The notes under the pieces: generated by a model | Seen by the model: the letters and a program-made list of their open reading frames with translations, nothing else | Databases searched by the model: none | What the model was told of the DNA's origin: nothing | Translations under genes and position numbers: made by a program | In this document: piece after piece, positions 57,792 through 64,000 of the stretch | How positions within the stretch are numbered: the stretch's first letter is position 1 | Layout of the letters: each line of letters begins with the position of its first letter | NCBI RefSeq assembly: GCF_008932435.1 | Contig: NZ_WBWE01000004.1 | Span: 275,987-339,986 of the forward strand | DNA: 64,000 nt | DNA from: Brucella pseudintermedia | GTDB lineage: Bacteria; Pseudomonadota; Alphaproteobacteria; Rhizobiales; Rhizobiaceae | Reading direction: 5' to 3'

Positions 57792-58826
57792 ATGACTGAA
57801 ACAGACATTTTCGGCTCCGTCGATACCGCCTTTACGGCCCGCTTTGAAAGGGCGTTCGCTTTAATGAAAGGCGCGTGCGACGCGGGCCGCATTCCTGGCG
57901 GTGTGCTAGGAATGGTCGATCTTTCCGGCAACCGGGCTGTCAGGGCGACTGGCTATGCGCAGATTGTACCGGCCAGACGAGCAATGACAATCGATACCTG
58001 GTTCGATCTTGCGTCGCTGACAAAAGTCATTTTCACGACGCCTCGCATCCTTGCGCTCGCTGAGAAAGGCGTCATTGATCTCGATGCGCCGTTGGTCACC
58101 CTGCTTCCCGACCTTCGGCAGTATGATAATGACGCCTGGGAACGCAGGGTCACGTTCCGTGAATGCCTTGGACACCAGACGCCCTTTCCATCAGTAGAGC
58201 CGATATACACCTACGGGCGCGATCCGGAACTGTTGCGCGCATTCGTTCTGCAGCGCGAATGGCGCAAAGGCGAACCGGTTTATTCAGACATCAATTTCAT
58301 CTTGCTTGGCTTTGCGCTGGAAAGATTTTACGGCAAGTCCATTCGCGAGTTGGACCCGGGCGAGGGCTTCGCCTTTTCGGCAGAGCCGGAAAAGAGCGCC
58401 GCCACGGAAAATTGCACATGGCGCAACCGCGTACTTTGCGGCGAGGTACATGACGATAACTGTTCGGCGTTGCAAGGGGCCGCCCATGCGGGGCTGTTCG
58501 GTACGGCTGCGTCCATACTTGATTTCGCGCTTGGCCTGCTCGATGGCAGCGGGGCATCGCGAAACGTGATCGCGCATATGCGTCAGCCCTTGTCCGCCAC
58601 CCGCACACATGGCTGGGAACGGCCTTATGATGGCTGGTCGGGCGGAAGCTTCAATTCGAAGGACACGATCGGTCATACCGGTTTTACTGGAACTGGCTTG
58701 TGGATCGATTTTGAAGCGGGCCGGGCATGGACCTTGCTTACCAACCGCATTCATCCAACCCGCCATTTCGACAGCGGTATCCTGGCGCTGCGTCAGGGCG
58801 TTGGCGATGCAATCTCATCATTATAG
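57792..58826 (+). CDS. Serine beta-lactamase-fold hydrolase (class C/AmpC-like esterase or peptidase)
   Basis: A 344-residue penicillin-recognising-enzyme fold without a signal peptide, so probably cytosolic. The nucleophile motif S-x-x-K is in DLASLTKVIFTT (about residue 77). The second motif is YSDINFILLG (Y-S-D instead of Y-x-N), and HTGFTGTG replaces K-T-G. Cytosolic relatives occur in MurNAc-recycling operons, for example near murQ in Bacillus. Here it may cut or rearrange the imported muropeptide before phosphorylation by AnmK. Not expected to be a true beta-lactamase. Confidence 0.82.
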   Translation: MTETDIFGSVDTAFTARFERAFALMKGACDAGRIPGGVLGMVDLSGNRAVRATGYAQIVPARRAMTIDTWFDLASLTKVIFTTPRILALAEKGVIDLDAPLVTLLPDLRQYDNDAWERRVTFRECLGHQTPFPSVEPIYTYGRDPELLRAFVLQREWRKGEPVYSDINFILLGFALERFYGKSIRELDPGEGFAFSAEPEKSAATENCTWRNRVLCGEVHDDNCSALQGAAHAGLFGTAASILDFALGLLDGSGASRNVIAHMRQPLSATRTHGWERPYDGWSGGSFNSKDTIGHTGFTGTGLWIDFEAGRAWTLLTNRIHPTRHFDSGILALRQGVGDAISSL

Positions 58827-58835
58827 GAGACGTCT

Positions 58836-59951
58836 ATGCAGCCAATATGGGCCGTCGGCCTAATGACTGGTACCGTTCTTGATGGAAACATCGATGTTGC
58901 TTTGTTGAAAACGGACGGCGAAACCGTAACCGAATTCGGAGTTTATGCGCTGAAGCCTTATCCGCGCTGGATTCGCGATCTGCTGGAACAGGCGCAGGCC
59001 GAAGCGCGCGTCTGGAATTTCGGAGGATCCGAACCCGCTGTTTTTGTCGAGGCGGAAGAAGCGCTGACGCGCGCACAGTCTGCTGCTGTGCGCGAACTGG
59101 TGGAGGAAAGCGGGCTTTCGATGGCTGATATCGGCGTCGTCGGCTTCCATGGACAAACTGTTTTGCATCGGGCGCCGCAAGCTGGGCGAGCTGGAGACAC
59201 GAGGCAACTCGGTGACGGAAGGCTGATGAGCGAATTGCTGGGGACCAAGGTCGCCTACGACTTCCGCACAGCAGATGTGCGCGCTGGCGGACAGGGGGCT
59301 CCGCTCGCCGCCATATATCATGCTGCCTTGTTGCGCAGTGTCGATCCGAGCGGCAATACGGCGATACTCAACCTCGGTGGGGTGGGTAACATCACCTGGT
59401 GGGATGGCGGGGATATGCTTGTTGCATTCGACACGGGGCCAGCCAATGCGCCTATCAACGATTTCATGAAGGCGCGTGGGTTGGGGGAAATGGATCGCGA
59501 CGGGGTATTGGCAGCAAAGGGCAGGGTAGACGAAGCACGTCTCGAAGAATTGCTCAAGCACCCCTATCTGACCGCGCCATATCCGAAATCTCTGGATCGG
59601 TTCGATTTTACGGACGCGATGGCCGATGGCCTGAATGACGAAGACGGTGCGGCGACGCTAACCGCGTTCACGACTTCGGCAGTAGGCAAGGCCCTGGATA
59701 TTCTCCCGCGTCGCCCCAAGCGGCTTGCAGTCAGCGGCGGCGGGCGCCGCAACCCGACAATGATGCGGATGCTGGTGGAGCGTGCGAAAGTGGAACTAGT
59801 GCCCGTGGAAACGCTTGGCTGGCGCGGCGATGCCGTGGAAGCGGAGTGTTTTGCTTATCTGGCGGCCCGTGTTCTGCGCGGCCTCCCGATCAGCTTTCCC
59901 AGCACAACGGGCGTGACGAAGCCGATGACAGGGGGAAAACTTGCAGGCTGA
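58836..59951 (+). CDS. anmK: Anhydro-N-acetylmuramic acid kinase
   Basis: Hydrolyses the 1,6-anhydro ring of anhMurNAc and phosphorylates C6, giving MurNAc-6-phosphate for MurQ. A 371-residue ASKHA-fold kinase: [17 protein letters not shown] (usual GxMSGTSxDG, here Thr-Val), FHGQTVLHR with catalytic Asp region [39 protein letters not shown] and [12 protein letters not shown]. Last gene of the operon, closing the route murQ-importer-hydrolase-anmK. Confidence 0.94.
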   Translation: MQPIWAVGLMTGTVLDGNIDVALLKTDGETVTEFGVYALKPYPRWIRDLLEQAQAEARVWNFGGSEPAVFVEAEEALTRAQSAAVRELVEESGLSMADIGVVGFHGQTVLHRAPQAGRAGDTRQLGDGRLMSELLGTKVAYDFRTADVRAGGQGAPLAAIYHAALLRSVDPSGNTAILNLGGVGNITWWDGGDMLVAFDTGPANAPINDFMKARGLGEMDRDGVLAAKGRVDEARLEELLKHPYLTAPYPKSLDRFDFTDAMADGLNDEDGAATLTAFTTSAVGKALDILPRRPKRLAVSGGGRRNPTMMRMLVERAKVELVPVETLGWRGDAVEAECFAYLAARVLRGLPISFPSTTGVTKPMTGGKLAG

Positions 59952-60253
59952 ATCAATGATCCTGCCTGCTATTTCCTGCAGGGCAACGTTATTGCGATGC
60001 CCTGTTTGTTTAGGGCGGACACCAGCGCCTCAACTGATTATTCGGCATGGCATATTTCAAGGCAACTTTTATATAAAGCCTATCTAATATTTGAGGGGTT
60101 CGCCAATTGTGGCGATTTGAAGTTACATTGCATCAGTGGCGCTTTGATATTTCAATTTATTGCAGAAAACGATGAAAATGTACAAAACTCGTGCGATCTT
60201 CACGTTGATTTAGGCAATTCTATTTAATGGTTTAGTTTATTATGGAGAATGCA
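59952..60253. other. Intergenic region, no gene seen
   Basis: About 300 bases with a lower GC content than its flanks. It begins with GCAGG/CCTGC inverted repeats that may weakly terminate anmK, and should hold the promoter of the next gene. No convincing ORF. Confidence 0.35.
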
Positions 60254-60760
60254 ATGAAACTCATCCGATTCCTTTTCTGTCTCGCCCTGCCCCTTGCGTG
60301 GTTATCAGGGGCAATCGCTGAACCGCTGGCGAAGCCGGCGGGCAAACCGATTCTTGTCATATCCGGCAACATCTCGAATACGAATGTTGGCGATACGGCT
60401 CAATTTGACCGGGACATGCTGGAAGCAATCGGATTGGTGACCGTGGAAACGACAAATCCCTGGTATGATGGTCGCGTACGTTTTGAAGGCGTTTCGATGG
60501 ACAAGCTTATGTCGCTTGTCGGCGCGAAGGGAACGAAGGTGACTGCTGTTGCCTTGAACGATTATGTCAGCTCGTTGCCTTTGGAGGACTTCAAAAGATT
60601 CAATGTTATTCTTGCCATGAAGCGGGATGGCAATTACATGCCGGTTCGCGACAAAGGACCATTGTTTATAATTTACCCTTATGACAGCGACCCACAACTC
60701 CAAACTCAGACCTATTACACACGCTCTGCCTGGCAGGTCGCCAAGCTAATAGTTGAATAG
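60254..60760 (+). CDS. Periplasmic protein with molybdopterin-oxidoreductase-like fold
   Basis: A 168-residue exported protein: signal peptide MKLIRFLFCLALPLAWLSGAIA then a mature domain (ILVISGNISNTNVGDTAQFD, TTNPWYDGRVRFEGVSMDKLM, KVTAVALNDYVSSLP, GPLFIIYPYDSDPQL) that looks like the small oxidoreductase molybdopterin-binding fold. The usual Mo-ligating Cys is missing: the mature chain has none, and TTNPWYDG sits at that place. It is thus likely a binding or sensory module. It ends 8 bases before the GGDEF-EAL gene, so the two are probably partners. Confidence 0.75.
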   Translation: MKLIRFLFCLALPLAWLSGAIAEPLAKPAGKPILVISGNISNTNVGDTAQFDRDMLEAIGLVTVETTNPWYDGRVRFEGVSMDKLMSLVGAKGTKVTAVALNDYVSSLPLEDFKRFNVILAMKRDGNYMPVRDKGPLFIIYPYDSDPQLQTQTYYTRSAWQVAKLIVE

Positions 60761-60768
60761 AGGCAAGC

Positions 60769-62727
60769 GTGAGACGAATTCTAGGCGTTATTATCTGTTG
60801 TTTCGTGGTGGCGACGGCGTATATCGCCTATGTCATTGCCGAACGACAGACAGCGCTTCAGAAATTCTCCCGCTATAACGACTCCTGGGCCGTCGGGCAG
60901 ACGGTGTCCGAATATATGCGGCTCGAGCATGTTCTGGCTGGATATGGCCTGACCATGAACGAAGAAAGCCGCGACGAATTACGGCTTCGTCTTGATATCA
61001 TGCTCGGTCGGCTGGAATTGCTGCAGCAGGGCAATCTGCGATCTTTGATTCAGGACGACCCGCAGCACCGGGATCTGTTTTTGAAACTGAGCGATGTTCT
61101 GCAGACGCTTGATAACCAGCTGGACAAGTTGGATGTAGACCGTATCAAAACAATCCTGCAAGCAATGAATATGCTTGACGGACCAATGACAGCGCTCGCG
61201 TCAACGGCCGTCGAGTATGACGTAGGGCTTATCGATGCCGCACAGGCAGAAGTGCGTCAGTTGCATCTCATCTACACCGGATTGGCGGGGGGCCTCATCA
61301 TCTGCGGCGTGGTTCTGGTTATTCTTCTGCTTCGCCACAATAAACTTCTGGATCGGGCGCATGGCAGCATGCAGCGCCTGACAAGCGATCTTCGGCAGGC
61401 GACCGGTGAACTCCAGTCCCAGAACTTTCGGCTTGAGCATGATGCACATCACGATGCTTTGACCGGTTTGCCCAATCGTGTTCTGTTTCGCCAGGATCTT
61501 GAAAAAAGGCTGGAAGCCGCACATGCTGGAGGTCAGTCGGCGGTCATTTTTCTTTTGGATCTTGATGGTTTCAAGGATGTCAACGATACGCTGGGGCACG
61601 ATGTGGGCGACGCATTGTTGCAGGCCGTGGCTGGACGGCTCACCAAGCTTGGCGGACGCGGCGATATGGTGTGCCGGTTGGGTGGGGACGAATTTGCCTT
61701 GCTGTCCACAGGATTGCGGGAAGATGAAGCCTTGGAACTTGCAGGTCGCCTGATGGCGGCCATCAGCCAGCCATATCACGTGGGCGAGTTGGAAATAAAA
61801 ATCGGAACTTGTGTCGGCGTTGCGATCTCTCAAGGCGAGCCCGATACAGAAGAGCTTTTCAAACATGCCGACCTTGCGCTCTATGAAGCAAAGGCGCTTG
61901 GACCCGGTCACGCCAGTGTGTTCGAATTCCAAATGCAGACACGCTTGCGGGAAAAGAAAGCATTCGAGGCCGATCTTCAGAAAGCACTGGAGAACGGTGA
62001 AATGGAAGTTTACTATCAACCGCAAGCCTGCACGTTGACACGGAAAATATGCGGTTATGAGGCATTGCTTCGCTGGACCCATCCGGTCCGCGGTTCGGTC
62101 TCACCGGCCGAATTCATACCGGTTGCTGAAAAGATAGGCTTTATTCATGCTCTCGGAGACTGGGTACTCAAGACAGCCTGCCTGGAAGCTGCCCATTGGA
62201 ACAAGCCCCTCAAGATCGCAGTCAATCTCTCTTCCGTTCAGTTCCGAAGCCTGAACCTCATTCAGAGCGTTATTGATGCGCTGGATCGAAGCGGACTTAG
62301 TGCGGATCGGCTGGAACTTGAGATTACTGAGTCGGTTCTGCTGGACAAAAACGAGCAGACCTTAAGCACGCTGCGTCAGTTGAAGGCGCTGGATATCCAG
62401 ATCGCGATGGACGACTTCGGAACAGGCTATTCCTCGCTGGGTAGTCTGAGCGGGTTTCCGTTCGACAAGATCAAGATCGACCGTACTTTCGTTAGCGATG
62501 TGACGACCCGCCCGGACGCACTTGCGATCGTTGAACTCGTAACCGGGGTAGGGCGCAGCCTCAGAATGATAACAATCGCGGAAGGCATTGAAACCGAGGA
62601 GCAGTTTGAATGCCTCAAACGACTGGGGTGTGATCAGGTGCAGGGGTATCTGATAGGCAAGCCTATGCCGGCTTCAAAACTCAAACACCTCCACAGCCAA
62701 GCCGCCTTGGCGTCAAGTCATGGATGA
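60769..62727 (+). CDS. Membrane-bound GGDEF-EAL protein (c-di-GMP turnover)
   Basis: A 652-residue protein: TM1 (about 4-22), a helical periplasmic domain of about 140 residues, TM2 (about 167-188, LAGGLIICGVVLVILLLR), GGDEF domain with intact RLGGDEFALL (about residue 305) and EAL domain with YEALLRW (about 430), ITES, MDDFGTGYSS and KIDRTFV. Both active sites look intact, so it could make and break c-di-GMP. The inhibitory I-site RxxD is not kept (GRGD before MVCRLGGDEF). GTG start with AGGCAAGC. The upstream periplasmic protein is a likely input to the periplasmic domain. Confidence 0.92.
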   Translation: MRRILGVIICCFVVATAYIAYVIAERQTALQKFSRYNDSWAVGQTVSEYMRLEHVLAGYGLTMNEESRDELRLRLDIMLGRLELLQQGNLRSLIQDDPQHRDLFLKLSDVLQTLDNQLDKLDVDRIKTILQAMNMLDGPMTALASTAVEYDVGLIDAAQAEVRQLHLIYTGLAGGLIICGVVLVILLLRHNKLLDRAHGSMQRLTSDLRQATGELQSQNFRLEHDAHHDALTGLPNRVLFRQDLEKRLEAAHAGGQSAVIFLLDLDGFKDVNDTLGHDVGDALLQAVAGRLTKLGGRGDMVCRLGGDEFALLSTGLREDEALELAGRLMAAISQPYHVGELEIKIGTCVGVAISQGEPDTEELFKHADLALYEAKALGPGHASVFEFQMQTRLREKKAFEADLQKALENGEMEVYYQPQACTLTRKICGYEALLRWTHPVRGSVSPAEFIPVAEKIGFIHALGDWVLKTACLEAAHWNKPLKIAVNLSSVQFRSLNLIQSVIDALDRSGLSADRLELEITESVLLDKNEQTLSTLRQLKALDIQIAMDDFGTGYSSLGSLSGFPFDKIKIDRTFVSDVTTRPDALAIVELVTGVGRSLRMITIAEGIETEEQFECLKRLGCDQVQGYLIGKPMPASKLKHLHSQAALASSHG

Positions 62728-62772
62728 TATCATCGCGTGATAACTGGCTTCGAAAACGCAAATCAGTCTATG

Positions 62773-62813
62773 TTACATATGTAATTGCATCGTGGAGTTA
62801 CATTCCGATGTAA
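62773..62813. promoter_or_regulatory. Two palindromes with shared TTACAT half-sites before the methyltransferase gene
   Basis: TTACATATGTAA (62773-62784, perfect) and TTACAT-TCCG-ATGTAA (62798-62813, perfect halves with 4-base spacer) use the same half-site, 27 bp centre to centre. They lie between the GGDEF-EAL stop and the FkbM gene and may be binding sites for an unidentified regulator. Confidence 0.5.
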
Positions 62814-62887
62814 TGTATTGAGTCAGCCGGAACTTTTTTGCCGGTTCATTCGGAAAAAGGTTTCGTGGGCAATCGGGGCGCAGAAAA

Positions 62888-63571
62888 TTGCTGAAAGTAC
62901 ATGGGATTAACGTACCGATCGCTTCCGACGAAGTTTCGCCGATCATTTGGCAAGCTTTGACGAGCGGCAGCTACGAAGCCAAGGAAGCACGTTCGATTTA
63001 CAAGGCGGTCAAGCCGGGCGATCGCGTTCTGGAACTCGGTTCAGGCATCGGAATCATTACATCAATTATTGCCAAGATTGCGGATGTGTCTGTCTGGGCT
63101 TTCGAGGCGAACCCGGCAACAGCGGCGCTTGCCCAGCGTGTGGTTGAGGCTAACGGTCTCGAAAACGTCGTGCTTTCGCAGGGCATTCTGACCGCGGGTG
63201 AGCCTTCTTCCTTCCGCTTTTATGTCCGGCGCGATCTATGGATGTCGTCCATGGATGAGAATCAGGGGCCTTACGAACACGCCATAGAGCTAGGCTCGAC
63301 CAATATTGATGAGTTCATCGCTCGCCACGGCATCAATGTCCTCGTCATGGATATCGAGGGTGCCGAGCGCGATCTGCTGCAGAATGCCGATTTGCCGGGT
63401 GTGGAACGCATTTTTCTGGAATTGCACGATCATTTATACGGACTGGCCGGTATCCGGGACATGACCCATGCACTTGCGGCTAAAGGCTATGCCTATGATC
63501 CGCGCGGATCTCAGGGTGCATGCGTGTTATTTGCCAAGGATGACGGTGCGCGCGAATACGAACCAGAATAG
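62888..63571 (+). CDS. FkbM-family methyltransferase
   Basis: A 227-residue SAM methyltransferase with motif I VLELGSGIGIITSIIAKIA (about residue 46), the acidic loop WAFEANP, and the family-typical TNIDEFIARHGINVLVMDIEGAERDLL with the conserved Asp-x-Glu-Gly. FkbM enzymes O-methylate sugars or other polar groups. The start is uncertain: TTG at 62888 gives the natural length, and no better ATG or GTG in frame is seen. Target unknown; may modify surface polysaccharide or a small molecule. Confidence 0.8.
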   Translation: MLKVHGINVPIASDEVSPIIWQALTSGSYEAKEARSIYKAVKPGDRVLELGSGIGIITSIIAKIADVSVWAFEANPATAALAQRVVEANGLENVVLSQGILTAGEPSSFRFYVRRDLWMSSMDENQGPYEHAIELGSTNIDEFIARHGINVLVMDIEGAERDLLQNADLPGVERIFLELHDHLYGLAGIRDMTHALAAKGYAYDPRGSQGACVLFAKDDGAREYEPE

Positions 63572-63671
63572 CGCATAACGCTCTTGCTTGTGTTTTGGAA
63601 AGGCCTCTTTGATCGGTCCTCTTCATTGGATGCCTGTGGAAAGAAATTTTGAAAAAAGTTATGATTGGTCG

Positions 63672-63911
63672 TTGACAGTTTTGTTTGGTGGGGTCTATAT
63701 GGCGCCACAACGAGGGCGGCGGCGCCGCAAGCGGCAGGCTGATGCGTCCTTGGGGTTGGTTGAAAGAGTTGGGCAGTGATGTTTGATTTGAGTAGGCTGG
63801 CGACGTTGATGGGGCGGAAGTTCTGTTGATGTTGGAAGAAAAGAGCTTCGATTAAGTTTGTGATTTTCTTCTAAAAAAAGTGGTTGACAGGTTGGTTTGA
63901 CTGATCTAGAA
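63672..63911 (+). promoter_or_regulatory. Tandem strong promoters, probably leading into an rRNA operon
   Basis: TTGACA at 63672-63677 with a 16-17 base spacer to TCTATA/CTATAT (63694-63700), and TTGACA at 63884-63889 with TCTAGA at 63905-63910 (15-16 base spacer). No ORF with convincing composition follows to the window end. Tandem consensus -35 boxes and an untranslated leader are what one expects before rrn in Brucella-group bacteria; the 16S gene would begin past base 64000. Confidence 0.5.
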
Positions 63912-64000
63912 GCCCGGCACCGCAGACGAGGCGCTGATGAGGATTTGACCTTCGGGTTGAGTGATGATCGCGGGTTTGTTGAGCGGGTGAGATTTTTGAC

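Noticed and set aside
57792..58826. Antibiotic-resistance beta-lactamase
   Set aside because: No signal peptide, altered Y-S-D and HTG motifs, and location in a muropeptide operon argue against it.
63588..63779. 63-codon open frame before the window end
   Set aside because: Overlaps the consensus promoter at 63672 and has an arginine-rich random tail.

Overview
The window looks like alphaproteobacterial DNA of the Brucella/Ochrobactrum group. This is judged from protein similarity I recognise (guaB/guaA, a divergent oxyR-katA pair, serA, a deformylase-like protein, cfa), a base composition that looks moderately GC-rich, and rhizobial-style palindromic intergenic repeats. I could run no database search. 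The left edge cuts guaB. The right edge probably lies just upstream of a ribosomal RNA operon.

Layout. 1-8.1 kb: purine and housekeeping genes (guaB end, oxyR/katA, rsmB, a thioesterase, an MTA/SAH-type nucleosidase, guaA). 8.2-19.8 kb: a complete-looking D-apiose/D-apionate catabolic locus on the minus strand: a RuBisCO-like decarboxylase, a DUF1537 kinase, apionate oxidoisomerase, a ribose-type ABC importer with a DUF2291 lipoprotein, apiose dehydrogenase and apionate lactonase, with a divergent GntR regulator and two matching operator-like sites. 19.9-23 kb: cfa, two small unknown genes and an isoaspartyl peptidase/asparaginase. 23.1-30.9 kb: a second sugar-acid locus (GntR regulator, PdxA2, a tripartite tricarboxylate transporter, an AP-endonuclease-2-fold enzyme, a dihydroxyacetone-kinase-like protein). 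Its last two enzymes could form a non-phosphorylated apionate branch that meets the first locus at L-erythrulose 1-phosphate.

31-39.3 kb: serA, a degenerate peptide deformylase, and an acyl-CoA operon (acyl-CoA synthetase, HSD10-like SDR, thiolase, acyl-CoA dehydrogenase) divergent from an AraC regulator. 39.3-44.2 kb: an alpha-ketoglutarate-permease-like MFS transporter divergent from a DctB/DctD-like two-component system whose response regulator lacks the GAFTGA loop. 44.2-48.8 kb: oxygen-independent ubiquinone genes ubiT-ubiU-ubiV divergent from ubiD-ubiX, with a perfect FNR-type box between them. 48.9-50.5 kb: an M24 peptidase and a small membrane protein.

50.5-60 kb: a muropeptide/anhydro-MurNAc recycling locus (RpiR regulator, murQ, oligopeptide-type ABC importer, serine beta-lactamase-fold hydrolase, anmK). 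60.2-62.7 kb: a periplasmic protein with a molybdopterin-oxidoreductase-like fold paired with a membrane GGDEF-EAL protein. 62.9-63.6 kb: an FkbM-type methyltransferase, followed by tandem strong promoters.

Two genes (tctC-type at 25.1 kb and the acyl-CoA synthetase at 36.5 kb) are each broken by what looks like one missing base in a short homopolymer. They may be real pseudogenes or sequence errors.
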